A stretch of DNA of 64,000 nucleotides from Candidatus Binatia bacterium (GTDB taxonomy: Bacteria; Desulfobacterota; Binatia; UBA9968; JAJDTQ01): contig OX638375.1 in the NCBI GenBank assembly GCA_951813575.1, forward strand, positions 992,001 through 1,056,000, in the 5' to 3' direction. Of the stretch, positions 17,754 to 27,067 are shown in pieces; positions within the stretch are counted from its first letter, which is position 1; each line of letters opens with the position of its first letter. Below the pieces are notes generated by a model, which had not been told where the DNA came from, made no database searches, and worked only from the letters and a program-made list of their open reading frames with translations. The position numbers and the translations under genes are program-made.

Positions 17754-19853
17754 CTGGCGTTCCTCTACCCGCTGTACCTGGCGGCCCTGGCCGCCGCCGT
17801 GATTCCGCTGGTGATCCACCTGCTCAACCGGCGGCAGCAGAGACGCCTGCGCTTCCCGGCGGTGCGCTTCGTGCTCATCTCGCAACGGCGCGTGGCTCGC
17901 ACCTACAACCTGCGCAACTGGCTGCTGCTGGCGGTGCGGACGTTGGCGGTCATCTTCCTGGCACTGCTCATGGCGCACCCCCTGTGGGAGACCGGGGCGG
18001 GTCTGTCGGCCCGCGGGGCGCCGCTCTCCACCGCCATCATCGTGGACAATTCCCTGAGCATGCAGGTACGCGAGGAAGGCGCGCCGTTCAGGGAAGCGAA
18101 GCAGGCCGCGGGACGGATCCTGACAGCGCTGGGCGACGGCGACCGGGCGGCGGTGATCCCCACCAACCCGGTGGGACGGCGAGAGCCACGGCTCAAGGAC
18201 GCGCGGGAAACCGTCCTCAAGGACCTCGACCCGCTGGTGGTCACGGCGGGCACCGCGGACTTCACGGCCGCGCTGCGCACCGCCTACGGACTGCTGCGGG
18301 AGACCGGGGGCCAGAAGGCCCTGTGGGTGGTCACGGACCTCGGATTGTCCGGATGGGACCGCCTGTCGCTGCCGGCCGTGGGCGAGTACGATCCCACCGT
18401 CCCGGTAAAGATCATCACCGTGGGCTCGTCCGAAGCCGTGCCCGGCGCCACCATCGACGCCCTCGCGTCCCCGGCCCTCAACATCGCTCCCGGACTGGAT
18501 ATCGGACTGGTGACTTCCCTCGGGGCCTCCGTCGCCGGAGCCGGCCTGCCGGTGGCCGCCCGGCTCCACATCGACGGCAAGGTCCGGGACGAGAAGCAGG
18601 TGACCCTGTCGGGGGACGCCGAGTCCACCGTGGACTTCCAGTTCAAGCTGGACCGGCCGGGCAGCCACTCCGGCTACGTATCGCTCCACGGGGAAGGCTT
18701 GTCGGAACACCTGCGGCACTACTTCACCCTCCACACCCGGGAACGGTTGAACGTCCTGCTGGTGGACGGCGACCCCCAGCGGGCGCTGGTGGCCAGCGAG
18801 ACCTTCTTCCTGAGCCGGGCGCTGAACCCCGCCGGAGACGTGGCCAACTCCGTGCTGCTGCCGGAGGTGATCCTCTCCGGCGCGCTGGGAAAGGTCAACC
18901 CGGAGGGCTACCAGGCCCTGGTGCTGGCCAACGTCGCCACCCTGCCGCCGCCTTTCGTGGCCCGGCTTGCCGCCTTCGTCGAGGGCGGCGGAGGCCTGTT
19001 GCTGTCGCTGGGAGACCAGATCGTGGCCGAAGACCACAACCGGGCGTTGTGGAACAACGCCTGGCCTCTCCTTCCCGGCCCGCTCGGGGAACGCCGGCGA
19101 GTACCCCTGGACCGGAACGTCACCGTCGGCGAGGCGGATCTCTCGCACCCGGCGCTGGAGGCCTTCGGCGACCGGCGCCTGCTGGATTCGTTGCGGTCGG
19201 CGAAGGTATCGTCGTATTTCCAGGTGGCCCCGGTCGGCGGACGCACCCTGATGCGGCTGAGCAACGGCGACCCGCTGCTGGTGGAGAAGGAAGTGGGCAA
19301 GGGCCGGGTCCTGCTGTGGACCTCCACCGCCGACAGCGCCTGGAACAACCTCCCGCTCAAGACCGGCTACGTGCCCTTGGTGCAATCCCTGGTGACGCAC
19401 ATGGCGGGTGGAAGCAGCGGCTCCATCGATACGGGGATCGTCGCCGGGACGGAGAAACGGTGGTCCACGGACACGGCCCACGCGGGGAAGCGGTTGCGGG
19501 TGGTGGACCCCCGCCGCACGGAACGGGAAGTCACGCTGGTGGCCGCCGACGGAAAGGCTTCCGGGTCCTTCGACGGGAACCACTTCGCAGGAGTCTACCG
19601 CGTCGTTCCTCCCGGCGCGGACCTGGACATCCCTTCCCTCTACGCCGTGAACCCGCCGCCCCTGGAAACGCGCCTGGAGCGCATGGACGCCCAGGAGCTT
19701 GCGCGGAAGTTCGGACCGGTGGAGCACGAGGTCCTGTCCGCCGGCGCCCTGTCCGACGGCGGAATCCGTACCGACCTGGCGCTGGCCCTGGTGGTGGTGC
19801 TGATCCTCACGCTGCTGTTCGAGGGTTGGCTGGGACAACGGAACTATGAATAG
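17754..19853 (+). CDS. BatA-like membrane protein with vWA domain, apparently CTG-initiated
   Basis: The product begins with a BatA-type N-terminus: a hydrophobic helix (LAFLYPLYLAALAAAVIPLV) leading into IHLLNRRQQ, then a second helix, a vWA domain with VDNSLSM near residue 98 and a C-terminal helix (LALALVVVLILTLLF). The first GTG in frame, 17799, would delete most of helix 1. CTG 17754 restores it and has GGAGG 8 nt upstream, directly after the DUF58 stop; no ATG, GTG or TTG is available nearby in this frame. From CTG the protein has 699 residues. It overlaps the DUF4159 gene by 8 bp. Confidence 0.8.
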   Translation: MAFLYPLYLAALAAAVIPLVIHLLNRRQQRRLRFPAVRFVLISQRRVARTYNLRNWLLLAVRTLAVIFLALLMAHPLWETGAGLSARGAPLSTAIIVDNSLSMQVREEGAPFREAKQAAGRILTALGDGDRAAVIPTNPVGRREPRLKDARETVLKDLDPLVVTAGTADFTAALRTAYGLLRETGGQKALWVVTDLGLSGWDRLSLPAVGEYDPTVPVKIITVGSSEAVPGATIDALASPALNIAPGLDIGLVTSLGASVAGAGLPVAARLHIDGKVRDEKQVTLSGDAESTVDFQFKLDRPGSHSGYVSLHGEGLSEHLRHYFTLHTRERLNVLLVDGDPQRALVASETFFLSRALNPAGDVANSVLLPEVILSGALGKVNPEGYQALVLANVATLPPPFVARLAAFVEGGGGLLLSLGDQIVAEDHNRALWNNAWPLLPGPLGERRRVPLDRNVTVGEADLSHPALEAFGDRRLLDSLRSAKVSSYFQVAPVGGRTLMRLSNGDPLLVEKEVGKGRVLLWTSTADSAWNNLPLKTGYVPLVQSLVTHMAGGSSGSIDTGIVAGTEKRWSTDTAHAGKRLRVVDPRRTEREVTLVAADGKASGSFDGNHFAGVYRVVPPGADLDIPSLYAVNPPPLETRLERMDAQELARKFGPVEHEVLSAGALSDGGIRTDLALALVVVLILTLLFEGWLGQRNYE

Positions 19854-20604
19854 GCGGAGCTTCCTGCAATGCCTCCTGGGGGCCGCCGCCTTCGGGTTGC
19901 CCGGAACGGTGCCGGCGGCGGAGCCCGGGCGGCGGATTCAGTTCGTCTTCGCGCAAGTGCGCTACCGCGGCGGCGACTGGGACCCGCGTCCGCGCGCCGT
20001 GACCCCGCTCATGGAAGAGCTCATGCGCCGCACCAGCGTCACGGCCGCCCCGGAACGCCGGGTGGTGGGACTGACCGACCCCGAGCTGTTCTCTCACCCG
20101 TTTCTGTACATGGCCGGAAAGTACGACTTCCAGCCGTTCTCCGAGGAGGAGGTCCGGAACCTGAGGCGCTTCCTCTCCTTCGGCGGGTTCCTGCTGGCCG
20201 ACAACACCCTCGGGCAGCTTGGATACGGCTTCGACCGGCGCTTCCGGGCGGAGATGCAACGGGTGTTGCCCGGGCGGGAAATGGGAAAAGTCCCCCTGAC
20301 CCACGCGCTGCTGCGGAGCTACTACCTGCTCCGCCGGGTGGGCGGGCGGACGGCCACCAGTTCCTATCTCGAGGGAATCCAGCTCGGCGAGACCACGCCC
20401 GTGGTCTATTGCCACAACGACCTGGCCGGGGCCTGGGAACGGGACGGGCTCGGGCGCTGGAGCCACCCCTGCGTTCCCAATGGCGAAGAACAGCGGCGCG
20501 ACGCCTTCCACCTCGGGGTGAACCTGATCCTCTACTCCATGACCGGCAACTACAAGCAGGACCTGATCCACGTGCCGTTCATCCGCCGGCGGCTCACGCA
20601 GTAG
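19846..20604 (+). CDS. DUF4159 protein with Tat-like signal
   Basis: The 252-residue protein starts with MNRRSFLQCLLGAAAFG, a twin-arginine-like signal with a short hydrophobic stretch. It continues with FVFAQVRYRGGDWDPRPRA, then FLSFGGFLLADN, the DUF4159 pattern related to the glutamine-amidotransferase-like fold without an evident catalytic Cys. It overlaps the BatA-like gene by 8 bp, consistent with cotranslation. It probably is a periplasmic component of the Bat-like complex; no activity is known. Confidence 0.85.
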   Translation: MNRRSFLQCLLGAAAFGLPGTVPAAEPGRRIQFVFAQVRYRGGDWDPRPRAVTPLMEELMRRTSVTAAPERRVVGLTDPELFSHPFLYMAGKYDFQPFSEEEVRNLRRFLSFGGFLLADNTLGQLGYGFDRRFRAEMQRVLPGREMGKVPLTHALLRSYYLLRRVGGRTATSSYLEGIQLGETTPVVYCHNDLAGAWERDGLGRWSHPCVPNGEEQRRDAFHLGVNLILYSMTGNYKQDLIHVPFIRRRLTQ

Positions 20605-20610
20605 GATGCC

Positions 20611-22848
20611 ATGACGGGACTCTCGGACATCGTTCTCGGCGGCGGCGTTCCCTGGTGGTTGGCCGCGGCACTGGCGCTGGCCGCGGCGGGTTTCCTGGCG
20701 CACCAGTTCCTGTTCCTGCGCCGCAGCCTGGGACCCGGCAAGGCCTCGCTGCTGACGCTGCTGCGCGGCGTGGTCTACCTCCTGCTGCTGCTTTTTCTGC
20801 TGGGACCCGTGCGCACGGTGGAGGCGCCCACGTCCTTGCGGCGCCCGCTGGTGGTGCTGCTGGACACCTCCGAGAGCATGGCGCTCCCCTCCGGGAGCGG
20901 CGAGGCCAGCCGGCTCGACGCCGCGAAGGAAGTGCTGGCGGCCCCGGGCCTCGCGCTGGGACTGGCCGGGAAATACGACCTCAAGCTCTACTCCTTCGAC
21001 CGTGAGACCGCCGCGCGGGAGCCGGACGGGCTGGCGGCCCTGGCGCCGGCGGGCGACGCCAGCCAACTCTTCCATGCCCTGGAACAGGTGGCGGAACTTG
21101 AGCCGGAAGCCGCCGGGGTCGTCGTGGTGTCCGACGGCATCGTCAATCCCGCAGATGCCCTCGAAGCGTTCCCGGGACATCCCCGACCGGTCTTCGCCGT
21201 GGCGGTCGGACAGACGGCCGGCTTCAGGGATCTGCGCATCGCGGGCCTGCGGGTCCCGGAGCTGGCCTTCCGGGGCCGCGCCACCACCATCGACTTCACC
21301 ATCCAGGCGTTCGGCATGGCCGGCGTCCGGGTGCCCCTTTACTTCAACCTCGGGCGGAACCTCATCTCCACGCACCCCATCGCCATCGACCGGGACGTCT
21401 ACGAAAACCGCGTCACCCTCAGCTACACCCCGCGGGAGTTGGGCGCCCACGGCTTCACCCTGACGCTGCCCGAACAGGACAGTGAAAGCATCGCTGCAAA
21501 CAACCGCAAGGCATTCCGCATGGAGGTGCGCCGCGACAAGATCCGGGTGCTGACCCTGTCGGGGTCTCCGTCGTGGAACTACCGGTTCCTGCGGTTCGCG
21601 CTGAAGCAGGATCCGTTCCTGGACCTGGTGTCGTTCGTCTTCCTGCGCACGCCCAGCGACGTGGTGGACGTGCGGGAGAACGAGTTGAGCCTGATCCCGT
21701 TCCCCATCGACGAGATCTTCGTCGAGGAGCTCAAGAACTTCGACGTGCTCATCCTCGACGACTTCTCGCACCGCACCTACTTCAACCCGCTCTACTTCGA
21801 GAACATCCGGGACTTCGTGCGGGACGGCGGCGGCCTCGCCATGCTCGGCGGGTCCCGGGCCTTCGACCGCGGCGGCTACCACGAGACCGCCTTGAACCCG
21901 GTGCTGCCCGTGAAGCTCGACGGACGCGGCGCCTTCCGGACCGGCATCGCCGCCCGCGCCAGCCTGACGTCCGCCGGAAAAGCTCATCCCTTGACACGGG
22001 TGTTCGCGGACCCTGACGCCAACGAGGAGGCCTGGAGCGCGCTGCCGCCTCTCACCACCCTCAACGAGGTGGCACAGGCCAACGGCGAGGTATTGCTTTC
22101 GGCGCGGGTGGGCTCCCGCCAGGCGCCCCTGCTCACGGTGGGCCGGCACCACGACGGCCGGACGCTGGCTTTCGCCAGCGACGACCTCTGGCGCTGGAAC
22201 TTCGACGCGGTGGGCCGCAACCAGAACCCCCAGATCCATCTGAAGCTCATTCGGAACGGCGTGCGCTGGCTGGCGCGGGAGCCGGCCTTCGACCAGGTGC
22301 AGATCCTGGCGGTGGGGGGCTCGCGCCGGCCCGGAGAACCGATCGAGTTCCGCATCCGGGTGCTGCGGGACGACCACGGACCGGCCACGGACCCGACCCT
22401 CCAGGTGGTGGTGCGGGGCCCCGAGGGCGAGCGGACGCCGCTGGAGGCCGCCGCCACCGGGCAGGCCGGCGAGTACCGGGTGGAGTTCACGCCGCGCCTG
22501 GAAGGCTCCCACCGTATCGAGGTCCGGGCGGCATCGTCAACGAAGCCCTTGGGGAGCGCCGCCGCCAACTTCCTGGTGGCGCTGCCGTCGGAGGAGAACG
22601 ACGACGGCCGCCCGAGACCGGAGCTGTTGGAAGCCGTGGCGGCCCGCAGCCAGGGAATGTTCACGACGACCGGCTCGTTGACGGACGCCCACTGGCCGGA
22701 GTTCGAGCAGTTGATGGAGCGCGCCGCGCCCTCCAGCATCGTTGCCAGAAGCCGCGTGGCCCTCTGGAACGAACCGCTGCTGTTTACCCTCGTGGTGCTG
22801 CTGCTGGCGGCGGAGTGGTGGTTGCGCCGCACCTGGGGCCTCGTGTGA
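20611..22848 (+). CDS. Membrane protein with vWA and GATase1-like domains
   Basis: The 745-residue protein has two N-terminal membrane helices (about residues 15-35 and 50-65). A vWA domain with LLDTSESM follows, then a beta-rich part, a GATase1-like domain (VREDGG-type segment FVRDGGGLAMLGGSRAFDRGG) and a C-terminal helix (LLFTLVVLLLAAEWW). This closes the DUF58-BatA-DUF4159-vWA cluster. The start lies 6 nt after the previous stop with AGGA just upstream. Such proteins are thought to form a cell-envelope complex worked on by MoxR. Confidence 0.83.
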   Translation: MTGLSDIVLGGGVPWWLAAALALAAAGFLAHQFLFLRRSLGPGKASLLTLLRGVVYLLLLLFLLGPVRTVEAPTSLRRPLVVLLDTSESMALPSGSGEASRLDAAKEVLAAPGLALGLAGKYDLKLYSFDRETAAREPDGLAALAPAGDASQLFHALEQVAELEPEAAGVVVVSDGIVNPADALEAFPGHPRPVFAVAVGQTAGFRDLRIAGLRVPELAFRGRATTIDFTIQAFGMAGVRVPLYFNLGRNLISTHPIAIDRDVYENRVTLSYTPRELGAHGFTLTLPEQDSESIAANNRKAFRMEVRRDKIRVLTLSGSPSWNYRFLRFALKQDPFLDLVSFVFLRTPSDVVDVRENELSLIPFPIDEIFVEELKNFDVLILDDFSHRTYFNPLYFENIRDFVRDGGGLAMLGGSRAFDRGGYHETALNPVLPVKLDGRGAFRTGIAARASLTSAGKAHPLTRVFADPDANEEAWSALPPLTTLNEVAQANGEVLLSARVGSRQAPLLTVGRHHDGRTLAFASDDLWRWNFDAVGRNQNPQIHLKLIRNGVRWLAREPAFDQVQILAVGGSRRPGEPIEFRIRVLRDDHGPATDPTLQVVVRGPEGERTPLEAAATGQAGEYRVEFTPRLEGSHRIEVRAASSTKPLGSAAANFLVALPSEENDDGRPRPELLEAVAARSQGMFTTTGSLTDAHWPEFEQLMERAAPSSIVARSRVALWNEPLLFTLVVLLLAAEWWLRRTWGLV

Positions 22849-22915
22849 ACGAAGGCCCCCGGGGTCCTGCGCGACCTGCTTCCCGTCCGTCCCGCAACAC
22901 ACTGGAGTCTCGGTC

Positions 22916-23839
22916 ATGACCACACACGTCTTTTCCGGTAATCCTCTGGACCGCGGCGACGTACAGCGCCGGGACGAGGACTGGCTCACGCAGGCGGCCC
23001 GGGACCCCCGTTCCCGCTTCCTGCCGCTGTGGCAGCTCGACATCCTTCTGCGCAATGGCGACCGGGCGGAGCTCGGTTGGGTGAAGCCCGCGAACATCGA
23101 GGGGATGGGGCTGGACGGCCCGCCGGTGTTTCTCGGCCTCATGGACGGCGCCGCCCACTTCGCGGTGGACGTCTCCCCGGTTTCCGAGCCGCTCCGGGAG
23201 CTCAACCTGGAGGAACCGTGGAGCTTCGTGGAAGCCCGGGCCGCGGCGGCCCAGCTCATGCCCCAGGACGTGGGCATCCTGGCCCAGAGCAAGGCCCAGG
23301 TGGACTGGCATCGACGGCATCGGTTCTGCGGCGTGTGCGGCGGCGCCACCGAGCAGGGGCGCGGCGGCCAGGTGCGCAAGTGCATGGCCTGCAACGCCGA
23401 GCACTTTCCGCGCACGGATCCCGTGGCCATCATGGTCGTCACCGACGGCGAACGCGCCCTGCTGGGCCAGTCCCGCGGACGGCTGGCGCGCTCCGGACGC
23501 TACTCCGCCCTGGCGGGCTTCATCGACCAGGCCGAGTGCATCGAGGAGGCGGTGCGCCGGGAAGTGAAGGAGGAGGCCGGCATCACCGTGGGCGAGGTGC
23601 GCTATCACTCCTCCCAGCCCTGGCCCTTCCCCTCGTCGCTGATGATCGGCTGCCACGGCAAGGCCCTGACCACGGACATCGCCAAGGATGACGAGGAGAT
23701 GACCGACGTACAGTGGTTCACCCGGGAGGAGGTGCTCTCTTCCTTCGCCGGCCAGAACCCCAACCTGCGCCTCCCCGATCCCGTGGCCATCGCCCACCAC
23801 CTGATCCGGGCGTGGGCGGAGGGAGAGGTGGTGTTCTAA
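22916..23839 (+). CDS. nudC: NAD(+)/NADH diphosphatase NudC
   Basis: The 307-residue protein has the NudC layout: N-terminal domain, a four-Cys zinc ribbon (FCGVCGG and KCMACNAEHFPR), the Nudix box GFIDQAECIEEAVRREVKEEAG, and the NudC-specific SQPWPFPSSLM. It hydrolyses NADH or NAD+ to NMN(H) and AMP and may remove NAD caps from RNA. ATG 22916 has GGAG 8 nt upstream; the longer open frame is a shadow of the preceding gene. Confidence 0.95.
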   Translation: MTTHVFSGNPLDRGDVQRRDEDWLTQAARDPRSRFLPLWQLDILLRNGDRAELGWVKPANIEGMGLDGPPVFLGLMDGAAHFAVDVSPVSEPLRELNLEEPWSFVEARAAAAQLMPQDVGILAQSKAQVDWHRRHRFCGVCGGATEQGRGGQVRKCMACNAEHFPRTDPVAIMVVTDGERALLGQSRGRLARSGRYSALAGFIDQAECIEEAVRREVKEEAGITVGEVRYHSSQPWPFPSSLMIGCHGKALTTDIAKDDEEMTDVQWFTREEVLSSFAGQNPNLRLPDPVAIAHHLIRAWAEGEVVF

Positions 23840-23887
23840 CGGCCAGCCGGACCGACCGGACGGTGCATGCCACAGGGGGATGATTCG

Positions 23888-25480
23888 ATGTCCAAGCCAC
23901 GCATAGCGGTATTCTCGGGTCCGCGCGCCACCATCGCCAATACACCGTCGCTCGTTACCAGCAACAAGGGGCGGGACGAAGGCGAACGGCAACTGGAAGG
24001 ACGGTTCGACCACCTGGTTCCACAACGCCTGCACGAGCCGGTGCGGGTGCGCATCGAGAAGTTCAGCGCGCACCCGCTGGAATCCGATGCCGCCGAGGTC
24101 TACCACGACGACGGGAAGCCGTACTACGAGGTGGAACTACGCCCCGAGGACGGCGCGTATCCGCTGCCGTACATGGCGCGCCGCGGCGACGGCTCCGCGG
24201 ACGGCACGCCCTTCGAGGACGGCGACCAGCGTGATGCAAGCATCGGCTACGGCGGGAGACAGTCGTACTTCCCCGATGCGTCACGGCTGTTCGAGGATAT
24301 CGACCGCGGGTTGAGCGGGCGGGGCCACGACGGCGCGGCCAGCGAGCTGGACCGGCTCGCAGAGTTCGACTTCGTGCGCGTGCTCCCTCCGTCGGGCTAC
24401 ACGAAACAGGGCGAGGTGGGCGGCCGCGACTTCTTCCCGTACAGTCCCCGGCCCCTGGGCAAGTTCCCGCCCAATGCGGCCATGGCCCGCGCGCTCAACA
24501 TCGTCCAGCAAACCGTCGACTCGGGCCGCTACGACGGCTTCATCTGGCTGGAAGGCAGCCCGCACGTGGAGGAGACGCTCTACTGGCTGAGCCTCGTCGT
24601 GGATACGGACCTGCCCTTCGTGGGCATTTCGTCACAGCGTCCCCACGGAGCGCTCGCCAACGACGGCGACCGCAACATCGTGGATGCGACGCGCTACATC
24701 GCGTCGGGCCTCGGGACGGGGCTGGGGGCGGTGGGCATCGTCGACGAGCAGATCTTCGCGGCGCGCGCGTTCAAGAAGGGCGACGCGCGTCCGGGCGGCT
24801 ACCGCGCCACCGGCGGACACGGCGGCGTGCTCGGCAGCGCCGGCCACGAGGTGCGCGTGTGGTTCCGTCCCGCCTACCGGACCACCGGCACGTCCGCGGT
24901 TGCGGCGGCAAGGCTGCCCGCCGAGGCCACCTTTCAGGAATACGGCGACAGCCCCGCGACGGCGACTATCTCCGTCAAGGACGGCGACGGCTCGCTGCGG
25001 GGCGATGTCATCGCGCCGGTGCACGTGGTGAAGTACGGCCACTACATGGCGGAGGAAGACACGGCGGACCCGGAGGCGGAAGTGGATATCATGGCGCGCA
25101 TCGAACGCGGGCTCGCGCAGGAAGCGTCCACGGAGCCCGGCGCGCCGAAGTTCCACGGGTTCGTGCTGGAGGGGGCCGCGGGCACCGGCTCGGCCCTCCA
25201 CAGCCAGATGGCCGCCCTCGCCGTTGCCGCCTGCAACGGCATGCCGGTGGTGCGGGTGAGCCGCGGCGACCCGGAAGGCGCCCTGCCCTCCAATCCCAAC
25301 GACCTCACCATCGAGGGAAACAACCTGGACGCCACCAAGGCGCGGGTGCTGCTGCGCGCGGCCATGCTGCGCCTGGGACGTCTGCCCAAGGCCCGCGACC
25401 CCCGCAACCCCACCGCGCTGGAGCGGGAGGCGTCAGTCGCGGCGATTGCGCGTTACCAGGAGATTTTCGACACGCACTAG
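23888..25480 (+). CDS. Asparaginase/glutaminase-like protein, divergent
   Basis: The 530-residue protein resembles the type I/II asparaginase fold: VFSGPRATIANTPSL at the N-terminus in place of the usual TGGTIA, then FIWLEGSPHVEETLYWLSL in place of HGTDTMEET, VGISSQRP.GALANDGDRN, and a C-terminal FHGFVLEGAAGTGSA. The first catalytic Thr region is altered and DT of the HGTDT motif reads SP, so normal asparaginase activity is doubtful. It is longer than usual (530 versus about 330) because of an inserted middle region. Start 23888 has GGGGGA 8 nt upstream. A diverged copy of its last 23 codons lies at 26980-27051. Confidence 0.7.
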   Translation: MSKPRIAVFSGPRATIANTPSLVTSNKGRDEGERQLEGRFDHLVPQRLHEPVRVRIEKFSAHPLESDAAEVYHDDGKPYYEVELRPEDGAYPLPYMARRGDGSADGTPFEDGDQRDASIGYGGRQSYFPDASRLFEDIDRGLSGRGHDGAASELDRLAEFDFVRVLPPSGYTKQGEVGGRDFFPYSPRPLGKFPPNAAMARALNIVQQTVDSGRYDGFIWLEGSPHVEETLYWLSLVVDTDLPFVGISSQRPHGALANDGDRNIVDATRYIASGLGTGLGAVGIVDEQIFAARAFKKGDARPGGYRATGGHGGVLGSAGHEVRVWFRPAYRTTGTSAVAAARLPAEATFQEYGDSPATATISVKDGDGSLRGDVIAPVHVVKYGHYMAEEDTADPEAEVDIMARIERGLAQEASTEPGAPKFHGFVLEGAAGTGSALHSQMAALAVAACNGMPVVRVSRGDPEGALPSNPNDLTIEGNNLDATKARVLLRAAMLRLGRLPKARDPRNPTALEREASVAAIARYQEIFDTH

Positions 25481-25498
25481 CGTCCCACCCCGCTTGTA

Positions 25499-25528
25499 TT
25501 GACAGTCCCACCGCATCTAAATTATAAT
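25499..25528 (+). promoter_or_regulatory. Near-consensus sigma70 promoter of the AAA/DUF4143 gene
   Basis: Perfect TTGACA (25499-25504) and perfect TATAAT (25523-25528) are 18 nt apart in an AT-rich island. This is the closest match to consensus seen in the window. The GTG start at 25570 follows with GGAGG 6 nt before it. Confidence 0.75.
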
Positions 25529-25569
25529 TTTCACCGGAACTCTAGCGCTATTTTACCCCGGAGGCGCCC

Positions 25570-26850
25570 GTGCCCGATGAACGGACCATCCTGCCACGCC
25601 ACCTGAGCGCGGAATTGAAGGACGCGCTCACCTACGCGCGCGTGGTCAACGTCTTGGGCGCCCGGCAGGTCGGAAAGACGACACTCGTTCGGGACATCCT
25701 CCAGACCGGGCGATTCATCACCCTGGACGACGAAACGGTGCTCGATGCCGTCGAAAACGATCCATGGGGCCAGTTGCAGCGGCTCACGGAAGAGACCGTC
25801 GGCGTCCCGCTGATCATCGACGAAGCGCAACGATCAAGAAACCTCGCGCTGGCTATCAAGCGCCTCGTCGACTCCAGCAACCGAAAGGGACAGTTCGTTC
25901 TCACCGGCTCCTCCAACATCTTCTCGACGCGACATGTGGCCGACTCGCTCGCCGGGCGCATGTTGACGCTCATGCTGTGGCCGTTGACCGCGGCGGAAAC
26001 CCTCTCCCGCGGCCCGACGAGAGTCCTCGACTGGGCTGTCTCCGCTGATCCGGATCTCGGGGACTTGCCGGCGCCGGAGCCTGCAACCCGCGCGGAATAC
26101 ATCGACCGCGTCCTCAAGGGAGGCTTTCCCGAGGTCCGCGACCTCGACCACCGCCGGCGGCAAAGGGTCTACCGCGAATACGTCGAGTCCATGGTGGATC
26201 GCGACGTCGCCGACATCGTCCGCATCCGGAGAAACGATGCACTCCGGCGCCTGATCGATCAACTCGCGGTCCGCACCTCAGGCGAACTCAACATCGCGGA
26301 ACTCTGCGGGATTGTCGGCGCACAGCGAAACACGGTGGAGCAGTATCTCGATGTGCTGATGCGGCTGTCCCTGGTGGTCAAGCTCGGCGCGTGGACTTCC
26401 GGCGAATCCCGCCGCGAGATCAAGAACGCGAAGCACCATTTCGCGGACCCCGGCATCGCGGCCGCGCTTCGCAGCCTGACGCCTCGCTCCTTCGATCCCG
26501 ATGCCGACCCCACGGCGTTCGGCGGCCTGCTTGAAAGCTTTGTCTTCGCCGAGCTGCTGCGCTCCGAGCCGTATCAAACCAATGGTTTTCGTTTCTATCA
26601 CTGGCGCGACCAGCGCGGGCGCGAGATCGACCTCCTGGCAGAGAGCGCCCACCATCTGGCCGCAATGGAAGTCAAGGCCTCCGCATCGGTGAGCCGCGGG
26701 GATTTCAAACACCTGCTGTGGTTCGCGCAAGAAGGTCCGGGCAAGGCTCGAAGCGTTACCTCGATCATCTTCTATCTGGGCGAGCACAAGCTTCAGTTCG
26801 GGGAACGGCTTTACGCTCTGCCGGTAAGCTGCTTGTGGGGAGTTGTGTAG
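25570..26850 (+). CDS. AAA ATPase with DUF4143 domain, copy 1
   Basis: The 426-residue protein has Walker A GARQVGKTTL near residue 31, Walker B LIIDEAQRSRN, a sensor-like FVLTGSSNIF and a C-terminal DUF4143 domain with a PD-(D/E)xK-like pattern (YHWRDQRGREIDLLAE then MEVKAS). This common family often behaves like a mobile accessory gene; function is unknown. It has a strong own promoter and lies between an intact asparaginase-like gene and the tail of a second one, suggesting insertion or replacement. A paralogue lies at 34225-35379. Confidence 0.88.
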   Translation: MPDERTILPRHLSAELKDALTYARVVNVLGARQVGKTTLVRDILQTGRFITLDDETVLDAVENDPWGQLQRLTEETVGVPLIIDEAQRSRNLALAIKRLVDSSNRKGQFVLTGSSNIFSTRHVADSLAGRMLTLMLWPLTAAETLSRGPTRVLDWAVSADPDLGDLPAPEPATRAEYIDRVLKGGFPEVRDLDHRRRQRVYREYVESMVDRDVADIVRIRRNDALRRLIDQLAVRTSGELNIAELCGIVGAQRNTVEQYLDVLMRLSLVVKLGAWTSGESRREIKNAKHHFADPGIAAALRSLTPRSFDPDADPTAFGGLLESFVFAELLRSEPYQTNGFRFYHWRDQRGREIDLLAESAHHLAAMEVKASASVSRGDFKHLLWFAQEGPGKARSVTSIIFYLGEHKLQFGERLYALPVSCLWGVV

Positions 26851-26979
26851 CAGCACACCTTCACGCGCTTAGCGTCGGAGCAGGAGAAGCTACCCCCCAA
26901 AGTGCTACCCTCAAAGGCCCTGACTATTTCCTTGTCTGCGGGACTCCGGCCGCGCCGGCACGGGCGAGGATGTCCCCCA

Positions 26980-27051
26980 CCCACCGCGCGGGAGCGGGAG
27001 GCGTCGGTGGCGGCAATTGCGCGGTACCAGGAGATATTCGACACGCACTGA
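26980..27051 (+). pseudogene. 3' remnant of a second asparaginase-like gene
   Basis: These 72 bp encode the tail REREASVAAIARYQEIFDTH plus TGA, matching residues at the end of the gene at 23888-25480 (LEREASVAAIARYQEIFDTH plus TAG). About six bases differ, nearly all at third codon positions, so this is an old paralogue kept under selection before being lost, not a recent copy. Upstream sequence (26860-26979) shows no clear continuation. Nothing else was recognised in the 217 bp between 26851 and 27067. Confidence 0.75.
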
Positions 27052-27067
27052 CTGGACGGTTGGTGGA

